Assembly (NCBI GenBank): GCA_008360955.1
Contig: LUCM01010464.1
Coordinates: 101,496 to 165,495, forward strand
DNA: 64,000 nucleotides
Origin: Fasciolopsis buskii
Taxonomy: Eukaryota > Platyhelminthes > Trematoda > Plagiorchiida > Fasciolidae
Reading direction: 5' to 3'
This document shows positions 49,811 to 63,543 of this stretch, in pieces. The notes beneath the pieces were generated by a model. The model ran no database searches, was not told the DNA's origin, and worked only from the letters and a program-made list of their open reading frames with translations. A program made the position numbers and the translations under genes. How positions within the stretch are numbered: the first letter of the stretch is position 1; every line of letters starts with the position of its first letter.

Positions 49811-51764
49811 CGAACAAAAGCATAGGTGATAATTTGTCTACCTATCAGGTATTCATCTACAAGTGATCTTGGATTTGGACAGACAGATTGACTAGCCTCT
49901 GTGTCCAACAAACAGAACTTAAATTGTTCACGTATTAGGACAGTAAATTGTTCACATTTCAGACGGACTGTTTCGGCGCCCGTCTAGTGAAGTCATTGCA
50001 TTCGTGTTTGACAGTAAGATTCCCACAAGTCGTTAAATAGGAAAGCCCATTGATTGTAACTACGTGGACATTTGTCACACAGACGACGAACCGTGAGAGG
50101 AAAATGAACGAGTGCATTGTTTGTTTTTTACGATCACATTGCTAGAATATATTTCCCTAGAGGAAGATTAATATAACACCGTCGAGGGTTCATTTGAACT
50201 AGGTCGTTCAACCCGTGCTCAGTCCATTACTTGCATTCAGTCAAGGCAAAACAATTTGTCACACAGCTTATGGATTGCCGAGAAGACAGGGAATGAATGA
50301 GACCATAAATTGTACTAGGCCAAAGGTCACCTTGACCTCGCTTCTAACCCCCTGATCGGTTGCCTATCTGGATGAGGTTATGGTCTGCTCCTTTTAATGA
50401 CCGTGGTTCCGGTATTCCAAATGAAGGCACTTGCATCGAACGGCACCCTTTCGCTGCTATTATGTCGGTACTTTACTAAGTCCCGTTAGTTACTTCAACC
50501 TAACTGGAACTACTACTAATATGAGTACAAAGGTAGCCAAAATCGCAGGGAACATGGGTTTCCGCTTTACTTGAGTTCGTCATTGCATCTTACGTGCTAG
50601 TGTTGCGTCTCCCTGTGATATCCTTGCTTGGATGCACATTTGATTCTCCGTGAGGATTCAGCCACGTGTTTCAATCATTTTAGTTGCTTGACACTTGTCC
50701 TTCCATTTCATGCAAAATCACGCCAAATATACTTGGCTCTGTACATGCAGCATACGACCGACTGCCGCGGTCGTTATCTAAACTTTCTAGCAGTCCTTCT
50801 GCCACATGAAGCTTCTAAAGCATCTTTTATCTACCGGTCTATTTCTATCGACATGAAAATCGAAACTGCTCCGACGATGCCTACTCAGTCCCTTATCATT
50901 GGGCACACATTCCTTTCCAATCCCCAATATCGATTCAATCGATATCGATTCAAAATCTTCGGTAGTTAGATAATCCTACAAACTCTAGGTATGTCGTCTA
51001 TGTTTTGAAGTGATTTTTCTTTTAATCGCTAGTAAGATACTGACTCGTTTTCAAAAACATGGAGTTGTGAGCACGATCCACGAGATGTTGAATAATTGGA
51101 TAGCGACCCAGTTGCGATGATACTGAATCCAATTCATAGGATAAATGTACTTACTTCAACGACCTTTTAATTTTCAAACGATTAAACAAATATATAAACT
51201 GAGGTTTTATTCAAAATTAGTTTCACTTGTTTTCGACGATTGCTCGATGAATATGGCGGATGACTTCGTCGGAAACCAAGCTCAAATTCAGTTTTGTACT
51301 TTTATGACCGGTCCAATGATCTACGACTACACATCGTGTACAGCACAAATAAATGCATTTGTGCAAATAATTCATTTGCTCGTACCACGTGGTAAATGAG
51401 ACCCTGGTGATTTCGACTTATCATAAAAAACAACCCATGAATTCGAAAATCGAAATCCAATATTAATAATAATAGTATCATTGTACCAATCAGAGCATAA
51501 ATGTAAGCTACTTCACATTCTTGAAAAGGTCACCTCCTATGTTATTTACTTATCAAAGTTGAGTATATCAAAACATACTGACGCGAACACCTGTATCACG
51601 TCGCCGTTGTGTGTACCGAAAATAAAGCGCACCCAGAATGTCTTTAATCGGATTTTCATTAGACTTCGGCACTCTTTGAATTAGATCTGCAACTTTCAAT
51701 TTGACCTACACTCCCAACGAAGATGACTGTGGACGGGGAAGGAAATCTGTGTTTACCTTCTACA
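49811..51764. other. No supported gene
   Basis: 5' flank of the 49 kb gene. A 113-codon frame at 50628-50969 (+) and an 84-codon frame at 51145-51399 (+) have no splice or domain support. Confidence 0.3.
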
Positions 51765-51935
51765 AGCAGTGGCCAAACGGGTAAGGTCGTGGCATTTGAA
51801 AGTGAGGGTCGCGGGTTCGAACCCGCCCATCGCCGGTCAACTTCCCCACTTGGCAGCCCTCTGCTGGCTGCGGCTCCCTTCCTGGAGAATGATGTACATT
51901 GTTATTTTATTAATGAAGGAAGTAAATGGTAAAAC
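51765..51935 (+). repeat. tRNA-derived SINE, family I, well preserved
   Basis: A box gtggccaaacgg, B box gggttcgaaccc, body ggtcaacttccccacttggc and tail tttattaatgaaggaagtaa. It is the best-preserved copy in the window. Confidence 0.88.
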
Positions 51936-52543
51936 AAGATGTGCCAATTATTACAAAACTAACAGGTTTGACCAGGTACCGCCGATACTCACTAGATTCA
52001 AACTTGAGGAACATATAGCAAGTGCACGCTCTTCAAAACCGGAAGCAACCTTGTTGGTGACGAGTACAACAAAAATAAAGATATATTTGACTATGAGTTG
52101 CAATCAGCACAAATCTTTGAATTCAGTTTTTGTTGTTGAATGCTATCAACTGGGTCTTTGTTAGAACAAATTAAAAAACCAAGCACTTCTAATAACTTTT
52201 GGGGAGAAACAACTTGGTTTTCCAATCACCTAGATTCTGGAGTATTTTTTGCTTGTCATTTTCATGCGCTCAGTTAATTTCTGTTCAACAAATTTTCTCC
52301 AACCTTTCCCTTTGATCGACTCCAAGCTGTTGATTAGTTAAACAAAAATGTCATTGGGAGTGCAAATTTTGCCAATCGCCAGATAATCTCCTTTCAGGGA
52401 ATTTGTTATTCAACAGATTGGATGAACCATATCATTTCAGATTAACCTCAGCTGCTGGCGCGTTGTTCTTCGTCTGTCAATTTGACTTATCAGGAAAAAA
52501 CGGGCCGCAAGATTCATGTTTGCATTTCACCAATGAAGAATGG

Positions 52544-53022
52544 TTAGTGTAATGTATCGGCCACTTCGGAGTATGAACGTTTTAAATAATATCGTGACTT
52601 TCCAAAAGCAACCAAATGTCTCAGCAACGGCAGTACCATAATATCTACCCCATGTTCTAACATATGCCTAGGCACAGTGGCCGGACGCATTTCGACAGGA
52701 CAATCCCGATCGGATCTCGGGTATTCTGGTAAAACAAATTATTTCACATGCGTAAAGTTCTTGCATTTACTGGATGGTTTAAAAAGAACTATGAAGTCCG
52801 TTCGATTCATAATGTTCTGTCAGCAGACTTACCCCGGAACGGTCTTAGTTTGTTCCCCGTAAAACGAAAAATTCGAGTTTTGTTGTTTGCCTTCAATTTA
52901 CGGACGACAAACCTGCTCTTTCCCGCAATAGCTGCCAAAATTTCTTCGTAGTTCCCCACCCCAGTTGAAATATTTATGTTAAAGGTTGAAAACAATCGTC
53001 TTTGGCTCTTGTTGAGGCGATT
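52544..53022 (-). CDS. 3' part of an unknown gene: last two exons, 123 codons
   Basis: The penultimate exon (53022-52833, 190 nt) follows gtaattcttactcag and ends at a perfect gtaagt donor in phase 1. It reads NRLNKSQRRLFSTFNINIST, NYEEILAAIAGKSRF, VVRKLKANNKTRIFRF and TGNKLRPFR. The last exon (52725-52544, 182 nt) follows a strong acceptor (aataatttgttttaccag) and is open for 59 codons to TAA: YPRSDRDCPVEMRPATVPRH, MLEHGVDIMVLPLLRHLVAF, ending YLKRSYSEVADTLH. The join makes Glu and the frame has no stop. The product is basic and not obviously secreted; the family is unknown. Upstream exons should end in phase 0. One distant candidate is 56348-56324 (25 nt, ILLGTANR). Confidence 0.55.
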
Positions 53023-53871
53023 CTGAGTAAGAATTACAACTTTCTAATAAGAAATGTATCTACGTGTTCAAGTGAAAGACAATCAGTACTCGGTTATCCG
53101 TTTCTGCTTCGTGTTGTCAAACACAAAATTGGACAAATTTCTCCATCACCTAATGGGTCAGGTATGCTTGCAGTCTGAACAGTGCAGACTAGACGTCGAT
53201 GATTTGACCGAGTTACAGACTGTCGTCCAATACTGAATAACCGGTAGGGAACCGACATCCGTTTGGTGCAAACGACGAAATATCCAAAGCGACTGAATCA
53301 ATGGGAGCAAATAAACAAATTTCAAATTTGGGTAATCTTAGGTCAAGACTAGCCAACGACAAATTGGACAACAAATAACAACGATTAGATTTGTCTAAAA
53401 CGGCTCGATCGTACAAGCAAATGAACAGGAACAAAGAAGTCTGTTTTAAAAGAAAGTTCGTTACTGGGACTATAACGAATCAGTGTACGGACATTAATGA
53501 AGCCAACAAGGACTGGCAACAAATGGGCGCACTTGTGTTTGGTTAGGTAATCATTATACGGATGCGCATACACAAGAACCCCATAAACGAAGGTCACTCG
53601 AAGAACAATGACACAAACGAGAGTGGCGTGATTAGCGAAGGCCAACTGCCTGGATTTACTCGGTGAACGGCAACTAATGGAGTGGTTTGCTTTTTTAGGC
53701 TTGACTGATCATGCGAAACAAAAGGGGAAATTAATATATGGTTCAGCAAGGAATCTTGGGTAATTGAGTCCGGATAAACAAGGCTTCTCAGGCATCAAAC
53801 CAGTAGGAAAATTAACCGATGAAATGCGTTCGCGTAGGAAATTGTTCATGAATGAACCAAACGGTACCAGA
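53023..53871. other. No firm gene
   Basis: A 73-codon - strand frame (53434-53213; starts MFLFICLYDRAVLDKSN) and a 60-codon + frame (53054-53236) with an internal gtatgc donor overlap here. Neither is linked to other exons. Confidence 0.25.
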
Positions 53872-54030
53872 TGACCGGCGGTGGCCAAGAGGATCAGGTC
53901 GTGGTGCTTGGACGTGAAGGTTGCGTGTTCGAATCCCCCACCGCCAATCAACTTCCCCACTTGGCAGCCCTTTGTTGGCCGCGGCTCCCTTCCTAGAGAA
54001 TGTTATTTCATTAATAAAGGAAGTAAAAGT
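53872..54030 (+). repeat. tRNA-derived SINE, family I
   Basis: cggtggccaagaggat head, gtgttcgaatcccccaccg B-box region, cttccccacttggcagccc body, and a tail with attaataaaggaagtaaa. Confidence 0.85.
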
Positions 54031-57000
54031 TAAAAAAACAGAAAGTTTACCGGGGAAGAAGGAAAACTGCATCCGTTCAAGAACCAAAAACCCAGCTAAC
54101 AACCGAGAGCTGGGTTATCGCACATCAGTCGATAGGCTCTGTGGAATGTAAAACTTCCGAGACCAGTGAATCACGATACAATTTACTGTTTATGCCAACT
54201 GGCTGCGTGTGGACCCGATTGTGAGCGATGGCAACTGACTAATCGACGTGACTGGGAAATTTCGCACAACCGGTAAGACTTTGCCAATCTATAGACATGA
54301 GAAGATTAACAAAATCCAATTGTGGTTCATCCCGATATTTCTGATGCTGCGGCTAGTCAGACTGCATGACATCCCAAACGATTTGGTTCCAACGTTTCCA
54401 CTTGTGTTTGCTTTTTGCTTTCGAATTCGCGAATACGTTCAATCAGCACTGTGCATCGATCCTTCTTAGGTTTATCAAGTAACTCTGATCATGGGATTCA
54501 TCAAAATGAACAGATAAAAAGAAACCGAAAGCATATTTTTACGTGGCTCGTGGAATCGGACAAAGTAGGCGAGGAAACCATGGTCACCGGAGTTCCCTGT
54601 CAAGTGGGTTTGCAGTGCAACCTAGTGTTGAACTAGCTGGCACACATTCGCATAAATCGATCCATACTGCGAAGGATGCCAGTGTTGATTCTACTTAACT
54701 GGCTAGAGTTTTGTGTTCTGCTTTGATTAAATCTAATCAGTTTGACTATATTTCATCTCTTGAATGTACCCCTGTTCAAGATCACCGATGATTGTGTGTC
54801 TTAGAGAGCATATCCAGCCGAAGGCCTTTGATTGCGTAGATCTTCGTGCTGGCTACTATGCCCCTTTGGGATTTTTGGTTCATATTGGTTTTGTCCTGTT
54901 TCTGGACTTTCAACGTCGGTCAAACAATTTCCTCGAAAATTGATTTCCTAACCCATGCCATTGTTTGCAGATTTGTCAAAAACCTACTCATTGAAATTTG
55001 TGTTGAAGAATTCTGAAAGTACTTTACCATGTTCTACTCAAGGGTACAACTGAACTCTGCATTATGGTGAGCAAGCAGTAAGTTGTTGACAGTCAGAAAG
55101 ACAAATATCGGTTTCTTTACCCAGCAGGATCATTTTATCGTCATGGTTGAGCATCAGCCAAGGATTTTCTGCAATCGCCACAGTTACTAGTTGGCTGACT
55201 GCACTGTGCTTTGGCTGGCAATGTCAACCGTCTTTACAAGGGGTCATTCTCGAGCGTAGAGTGCAACCGGAAGTGTAACGTGACATTTCTCTATCGGATA
55301 CGCAAGATAGAAATTTTTCGAAATCTTTTCACAACGATTATCTTCAATTTTGCCGATCAAATCTGTTCACAGTTGGACTATCCAAAATGTTGGTATTCGA
55401 AAAATAAAACAGGACTCGGTGAATATGGGTGCATTCTGAGAGGGTCGAAAATTTAGCATAATCAAAAGATAATCAGAACACAGCCCCCGCTGTACGTGCA
55501 CTCACGTGGATACGCGAGTGTGCGAGGCCACATCGAGAGAGATGTCATTCGGATGATAATGTAATAACAAATTGGCATAACATGTGCCACTGAAGTCTCA
55601 TCTTGTTCAAAGGCACCGTATGTAAAGAAAGCATTTACGCAAAATTTTGTATGCACGTACACAATGAAAACAAAGTATGCCATAAACTGAAATTGTATTC
55701 GCGCAAAGTCAACGACTGCTTGCCGATATTGTGAAGTCAGGTTGGAGACAGCTAATAAGTGATTGTATACTTCTGCCTGGTCTCTGACCGAGAATCAAGA
55801 TTCCGCATGCCTACAAAGACGGTAGTTCATATTGATCCCGGTCCATCAGTCGTGTTCTGCCAACCGCATTGATGCATGTTCCAAATTGTGATAGAATTTT
55901 GGTGTTGTCCGAGCATTTATTTTTTCATTCCTTTTCCTGTTTTGCCATTTAATTTCTGTACCAAAAAATACACTATTTTTCAGGAAGTGGTTTGAAGTCA
56001 TCCGAAGTCTGCGCTGTGAAAAGTAACTGATTGATATTGTGAGGATTTGAATAGAAGACCACCACGTTGGAATGCCACGATGCGAACCGCCTCTCACTGG
56101 AATATCACCGGAATCAATCGGAGCGAGAATGGATGAAAGTTCATTGAAGATTCACACGCTGATACTGACTGTTTGTCTACTGCCGATTATTGAAAGGAGC
56201 AAACTACCACAGCTTGATCCAATAACAGGATTACTGAGAATCAGCAGTCCAAAGACCATTCGATGCTTTAGGTAACAAAATGGCCTCATGAGAATTCCAC
56301 TGAACAGTAACTAATGAGCTCACCCTGTTCGCTGTCCCCAATAAAATGCTGAAAATAAATCCTTATCCGGAGGCAATAAAAGCCTTGGGCATATGCCATT
56401 GCTTACTGTCATGACTGTATGCCAAGGAGTTAAGGCAACATCATATTTTGGGGCATTATTTGATGTCATCCTTCAGACGGGTCAGCGAGTCAATGACACA
56501 GGTCATTCAGGAAACACGGAATAGACTGAACACAACAGAACGTGGCGAACAGGCTTGTTTTCAGTTATTCGTACTCATTCAAATGTATGACGTTAAATAT
56601 GGTTGAAAATATTAGAAATATTTACTCGGTTAATAGTCAAACTAATTCTCATCTCAAAGAATTCGTGTGCGCGTGTGCCTAATTGATCAGTATGTCTTAC
56701 GATCACGTATTTAACTACGTGTTGAAGGATAAGAATAGAGCCAAGACACACGGGAAACCGTCTGCATTCGGTAACACATGCCCTCTCTGTGGGTTCGAAA
56801 ACAATTCTCCCAGACGCTTAAATTCTCCTGATTGTCTTCTCACTCGTTATTACGTGATCTGGTAACAAACTGATCAGTTACAAACACACACACAAGCACA
56901 ATCTTTGGGATATAAACTAGTGTGACTGTTAAATACCTATTTCCAATCAGCTATTGTCAACCATATTTAACATTATTCATTGGAATGATTACAAATAACT

Positions 57001-57980
57001 GAAAATGAGCTTGTTTACCACGTTCTGCTGTTTTCAGTGTGTTCTTTGGTATTTTTAACTACCAAAGACGGAATAAGAACTCGGTAGACTGTTTGTCAAA
57101 TGACTCAAAAGACCGCCTATAGTAAGGTTGACAGCTGCGGTTCAAATCATTGACTGGGATAACTGGATTAGCCAACTAAGAAGAACGTCCGGAAGAGCTG
57201 CGGCTCTAGGCGGAACGTAAAAGATCTCATATGCAGGACTGCTGAAAACCTGGATCGAGCCTGAGTACAGTGGATACATAATTCCCCGGCAGAGCTTGTT
57301 CCATTGTTCTAATAAACACGCTCCCAATCCATCTTTTTCTCTACCAACAGCTGAACGCAAAGAGACCTAAGTCAAATTCTTCATCCAGTTTAGGAATCAT
57401 TTTCAATCGCCTTCTGAACAACGGTGTATAAAGATCGGGGTTATCTGATTCACTTATTGCATTGCCGTTCATTTCGAAGTCAATGCACTATTTTCCCTTT
57501 TCTGATAAAGAATAACAATAAAAAAATTTCCGCTTTCAAAGCCAGATTCTTCATTATCAAAATTTTGTTGGTTTTATTTGGTTTAGTGCTTCATGTTACT
57601 CCGAATGCTTCACGACGCCGTTAAGTGTACTCCAGTGCAGACTCCGTCGGGGTTTGTCAGTCACGTTGTACATAACCGCTCGATGCATGACAGGTTTGTT
57701 CGGTTATCATTGGTTCTTGCTTTCTGCAAGCAATTGCCATAAAGGGCACAAAGAGTAGCCACAAACTAGTGGCAAATTTCCCTAAAAATGCCAAACAATT
57801 CGAAATGATTTTAAACGAAAAACAGGATCGTTTCCTTTTGGCTGCCATTAGTAAAAATATCAACGTTGCGCAGCAATTAAGCGCTGAAAGTTTATTTCGC
57901 TTCAATATACTTGAACAATGACATGGGTCGTAACTCAGAATGACGGTTTTACACAAAGTCATGATTGGTTAGCTTGGTGT
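54031..57980. other. Mostly non-coding
   Basis: Two unlinked candidate exons were noted. One is a + strand frame ending at a gtaaga donor at 54272 (CLCQLAACGPDCERW then QLTNRRDWEI). The other is the 25-nt - strand exon 56348-56324, which has a strong acceptor, tttattttcag. A - strand frame at 57962-57657 contains a basic-then-hydrophobic run (MAAKRKRSCFSFKIIS) without further support. Confidence 0.25.
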
Positions 57981-60900
57981 TTAGATAGCAAACTTCCAGT
58001 CTCCAGAAGAGTTGACATCGCCAGCACGTAAGTGTAGGTAGGTGCGATTTCCTAGGTTTATAGTTTTTGTAAATACGCCATTGTCCTTCAAGATGACCAC
58101 GAAATGATGGTATGGTTGTCTAACACTAAATCGAAGGCTTGAGTTTGGAACTTTACGGGTATTGATATTAGCTGACTTGACCGCGAATCCGTGAGATTTA
58201 GTCTCCTGTTCTTGGTGTGTATACATCGAGTTGATTTTAAGATTTATAGTCCAACGGACACATGACAAAACCCAGGAAGTCAAACAATTTTGCTATAAGT
58301 TGCCCTGGAAGAGTAAGAATGCTGAAGTTGCGGGACCGACGTGTGTCAAACCAGAGAGATCAGTTGTAGCCAAAACCCAGTAAGCATATCAGTCTACTTC
58401 GACTATCGCACAGTCCAACCCAAGCTACAGGCTGCAAAGCTACCAGCCCAAAATCGGGTAAAATGTCACCAGTTTCAGTTTACATATTCCCCTCACCAGT
58501 TCACAAGATGCAAGTCAAACATACGCATAATTTAAATTTGGCAGCCTATAATCAGTTACACTTCCGCAATGATATTATGTGCACTGATGGTGAAACGCCA
58601 ACTGCAGTGGTGATAGACTTAAAAGAAAAACAACTTCAGCTGAATAGTCGAATCAAATCCTCACTAAAAACCGACAAATTTCGGTTACGTTATTCTGAAA
58701 GGCGCAGTATGAAACCATTTTTGGCACTCCAATAATTTTCCGTTATCAATTAACCAGTGTTTTGTTAAAGAAACAACTGTCTACCTTCAAACTCAGCACA
58801 CATTCGTTGATAAGCCACAACCGATGAGGGCCACTTAAATTTAACTATCTCGATTGACTGAAATAAGAACGCGGAGTTTTACCCATGCGGTGTCAGCATC
58901 CAACTTGTCCTTGAGAAGAAGAATGTACTGTACAGATGTTTCATCCTTGTTACCGAAAAGAGTGGTGATTAATTGAAGGAACAGGCTACAGCAGAACGCT
59001 ACCGGTCACGTTGTGGAACACGATTGGTTTCACAGTGATATGGGTGAACACAACTGGTCCAGAGAAGTAGGCAAAGCGAACCGACAACACTCTCGAGTGA
59101 CCTACGACCCTCGATTACCGTGGCAAAACGCGATTAGCACAGAGAATCATCCAGTTTTGCATGGCTTTGTCTTATGATTGCTTGAAACGTTCTAGTTTTA
59201 TCTACCACTATGGTTCACCTGTCACTGCCCGTGCGCGTTTTGTGTTCCAATTAATTTGTGACTATTTTTTCTGAACGTCCTGGTCGATTTTTCAGTCCAA
59301 AGCAAATATCAGACCGGACAACACTGTGCACGAAACGTGTCCATTCGTTGGGGCATTATTCCTAGGTTATGAACGTTGTCGTGTCTAGATTTTCTCCAAT
59401 CGTCTTTTTGGCCCAATGGATTTAAGGCTATAAATTTTGTCCAATATATCATGATGCAATGGCACAGTTACAAATAACTGAAAAACTCGTTTGGTAGTCA
59501 GCTTGGGTTCTGTTAAAAACAACACCAACGGAATGTTCGATCGAAACCCTTGCTAAATCTGCTTCAGTAAAATTCGAGTAGATAAATCCGGTATCTCTTG
59601 AACACAATGTTAGCGTACGTACAATGGGCATCCATCCGCCCTAAATTTGTCCGACAACAGCCTATCGCGAAAGCACTGATTAGGGTGTTTTACCATTTCT
59701 CCCAATTTTATGTGAAAAACGAAACAAATCTCGTCACATGTATTGTAATAAATGTATTTCACAAAAAATAATTCACTTGGACATAAATAATATTGGGTTG
59801 GCTGCTGCGGAACCAATAAGCTCCCAAAACAGAACGATGAAAGTGGGGATAATTTCCTACTTATTCGCACAAAGGTCCCCTGTCTGTATAACTCGTAAAC
59901 TTTCCTTGGTCTGACGTTTCATGTTACCTGAAACAAGCAAATCCGAGAATGTCTGATTGTATTTTGCACTCGTAAAATTGGACATACAATCAACGGCCAA
60001 GTGACTACAAAAATATCGAGTGAACACGGTACACGCTTTTGTGATTCATTTACACTCGATTGTCAGATAAAATCATTTAACCTTGTCATGTTGTTATTTT
60101 TTAAGTTCACAATCATCGGACACTTAGATCGATATGCCCTTCGGAAATGTTATCCGGATACGGTTATACGGAATGCTAATCATAAGTTAATACGATCGAT
60201 TTGAACTAGTAAGGCTGGAGCACTTTGAACCTACACGAACCACCAAGTGTACGACGGTCATGAAGACGACTGACGGGTTGAAGCGCGTAAACATATTAAT
60301 CGAAACAACATGGTTAATCTGCTTGTTGGATGTCTAAAGCCCGAACGAAGCACTGCTACATTACTAAAGAATATGGCATACAATTTTGGTTTTTAAGGCC
60401 TCCGTTGGTAGAAAATCACAAGTCACGTATAAACGGATTTCCGTTCAAGACCAAAATAGCCAATTGTACGAGAATTTGCGGCTTTCAACTTTGGATTGGC
60501 ATGCTCGACTATGTACCATGGAACCAGTAAAAATGTGGCTCATGAGTATTTGTTACCTATTACAGCTGTTATTTTACCGGTGATTAAACATTTCAGTATT
60601 TGTTCTTATGCTCACATGATTGGAAAACCGGTGTTCCATGGACATACCTCAGCATCATCAATATCCGCGTTCCATCGTCATCTTTCATGGTTCTGCTGTT
60701 GGCAATGAACTCGCATAGACTTTGTTCGACTGAACCATTTGACATTTTTCCAGCCACAAATATGAATCACTTTTTAATATTTGAATCTTTTACTTTCTTT
60801 AGCAATGAAATAACAACGTACATCATTTTTCGAGAAGGCCGCGGCTAACAAAGGGCTGCCAAGGGAGGGGGAGTTGACCGGCGGTGGGAGGATTCGAAAC

Positions 60901-62063
60901 CTCGTCCTTCATGTCCAAACACCACGACCTTATCCTTTTGGAGACCACCGGCCAACTTCACTAGGTAAGATGGGATTTTGTCAAACCAAAACTAACGGGC
61001 AACACGTTCCGTTTCTTCATTCTTTCGAGTAGGAAACAGGTTACGGTTTGGTCACAGCGTCGAGGTGGGAATTAGTTTCATTCAAACATTCTCCTCTCAA
61101 GTCAAATCACAGAAGTTCAACTTTATTTACGAACAAATGAGGAATAATGTTTCAAGAAATTAGTCATCGTGACAGATTCGGTGACCAGTTTGCCAGTTAA
61201 AATTCCAGATACAATTTCGAATCGTGTCATTTTTGTTAGAACTCGTCATCAGTGTCTGGCCGCGGCGTCGGAATCGGAACGCGAGCCACGGACGAACGAT
61301 CAAGTCGCAGTAGGTCTAGTCCTGGTGTTAGCCAGTGAACATTCGTTAGTTCTTCTTTTCACCCACTCGCCTCCCATTTGGCATGGAAACATTCACAATT
61401 GTGAGTTACCGACTGATGCTCGTTACATCTTGTTGAAAGTCGATAGCCCATGAAATTTTGACTAACACCTAAACATTATTCAACAAGCGAAACAGAGCGA
61501 ACGCACACGGAATCATGCGGGAATACAACGAAAATGATGATGCGAAACATGACAATCTTATGGTTTCGTTCATTCCATGCTATCTTCAATCACGTTGTCA
61601 TATACGTTTCCCGTTGGTGAAATAAACTTGCTTCGTCGAAAACCTGTCCGTGAGTCAGTCCTGTTATTAAACACTGTAGAGCCTAGGAATTTATTGATTA
61701 CAATAAATTATTTGATTCAAACATCGCGATTTGAGTTACTTTACCGACTAAATTTGGCCCAAACGCAAACGATTCAAGTCCTCGGATGTGTCACATTAAT
61801 TTGATTCCGCATGGCAAGTTGTTAAAACGCATGGCTGCTAGCGGAAAGTTCCGAATCCAAGGCCAATCACCAGGTACGACGAGCCACGTGCACGCGAATT
61901 CGCTTAGCGCTTGGGCCAAGTGAAATCTAATGAACAATCGGATATTATGTATGCGGTTCAACTGAAGCACGACACCGGACAACATGGAAAAAGGAATCCT
62001 ATGCCAGAGTGTGATTAGTTTTCACTTACAAAAGCGAACTGCGCAATGGAACTTGAATGCAAA
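57981..62063 (-). CDS. 3' part of an unknown gene: three exons, 86 codons
   Basis: Exons on the - strand are 62063-62030 (34 nt, after a very strong pyrimidine acceptor, cccaccccccgcag; gtaagt donor; phase 0-1; FAFKFHCAVRF), 60729-60648 (82 nt, gtatgt donor, phase 1-2; EQSLCEFIANSRTMKDDD then GTRILMML) and 58125-57981 (145 nt, acceptor gatttag; VRQPYHHFVVILKDNGVF, then TYLHLRAGDVNSSGDWKFAI, then TAA). Together they make 261 nt without a stop, with matching phases. The last exon has sequons (NRT, NSS), so an extracellular protein is possible. No signal exon was found upstream, and the 2.5 kb intron before the last exon is long compared with the rest. Family unknown. Confidence 0.45.
60805..60960 (-). 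repeat. tRNA-derived SINE, family I
   Basis: Reversed copy within an intron of the candidate - strand gene: ggccgcggctaacaaagggc, gttgaccggcggtgggagga and cacgaccttatcc are visible. Confidence 0.8.
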
Positions 62064-63386
62064 CTGCGGGGGGTGGGATGGAAATTGGGATAAAAACGAG
62101 CAAATTTTGGGCGATTACCGATGAGCAAACTAGCAAAATGATAAAAGCTCGAACAATTGTTTTGTACACCAAAAGTGTTTAGTATGGTAACCGGATTTTT
62201 CACAGCATTACCTTGTTGGAACTGATAGGCATCAGATTTCGAAATGTGCTATACTAGTCACGAAGGACACCTCAAACCTTATTCAACCAACCAGAAGACG
62301 ATCTAGAGGTTTGTAAGTTTTTACCCTCAAGATTCGTGCCACGTTCTTCCGCATTACTGAGAATTCTACTGAGGCTGTGATTCCCAGCTGTACCAATTAC
62401 GTGTCTTTCCAAGACAACAGGCAACACTGTTGCTAATGATGATAACAAAAGCTCTAATTGTACTCCTGTTGCTAGTCACACTACTTATATTTTTGCGAGC
62501 AACCTAAAGGGTAGAGTTGCGAAGAGAAAGATACATGACTACAAAAGTGGCTTTAGCCCTCGTCCCAACTGCTAACAGTAACCAACTTTTTGTATTGTAC
62601 ATTCGAATATCACTGGATACCAAATCCTGGTGACTCACGACAGGCACCAGCTTTCATGCACTGATTACATAAAACGAATGTAGGTTAATATGAATCACCG
62701 AGACGAATTACAGCCGCAAAACGACAAGGCATACAAATAGAAATATTTTTATGTACACCGAAAGTGACTATCAGTCGGGAACGATCACCCGGAGCGAATA
62801 TTCCCCGCTGGAAAGGAAACCAAAACAGCAGTGACAACCGACGCCAAATAAGTGTGCGCATACACCGTGGGAGACTTTTTTACCCATGTGTGATGTCAAA
62901 TTTCACAATACCAGTTTGACTATTGGGTTTGTCTAATTCAGAATAACTCACAAAAAATAACAACTGATGGCAAAATTGGTGTGAACACAAATCAACGGGA
63001 GAGTGAAATGTTGAATGATAGAAGAAACATTGGATAAAACTGTCGAAATCACCGTGCCGACAACAGCAGACCTGTTATTTCCCAACTCGGATCAGTTGCC
63101 GATACGACTCCACACAGGTGGAAAATTGAATGGATGATATTTGTTATTTTGGCTACCGGATTTTTGTGGTCTCATCAGCGCATGCAAAACGTGACAAGCA
63201 CATGGTAAGACAGCCTTCTTCGGCGAGTTACGGTAATCGGTTACGGTAATCAGTTCAGCAGAATATTTATTTCTTGGAAAACTAGCCCTGAAATTTTCTA
63301 TCGGCTTGAATATTTTGTTTTATACTGTTACTGGAATGTTTACTAATTTAAAAAAGGTCAGGCTTGTATCATTTAACTGATCTAAG
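62064..63386. other. Mostly non-coding; 18-nt micro-exon candidate
   Basis: 62295-62312 (+) is an 18-nt phase 1-1 stretch (DDLEV) between accaaccag and gtaagt. The acceptor is weak. At 63129-63204 (+) a frame MIFVILATGFLWSHQRMQ reaches a gtaaga donor in phase 2, or MDDICYFGYRIFVVSSAH in phase 0. Confidence 0.25.
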
Positions 63387-63543
63387 ACAATTGGTCCAAA
63401 ACCTAACATTTTACGTAAATTATGTGTTCCTATAAACGAAGACAAGTCCACTTCAGTAAACAAGTCACAAGGCCTATCCTTATGGGAATTTTCCCAATGC
63501 ATCAATAAAGATGGAGAAGCATTCAGAAGAATTACTCTCATAA
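63387..63543 (+). CDS. Candidate internal exon, 52 codons, unknown gene
   Basis: The exon starts after atttaactgatctaag, directly behind an in-frame TGA, and ends at a perfect gtaagt donor in phase 1. It reads TIGPKPNILRKLCVPINEDK, then STSVNKSQGLSLWEFSQC, then INKDGEAFRRITLI. It is the only open frame of the three. The candidate exon ending at 63204, in its phase-0 reading, could precede it. The window ends before any downstream exon can be sought. Confidence 0.42.
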
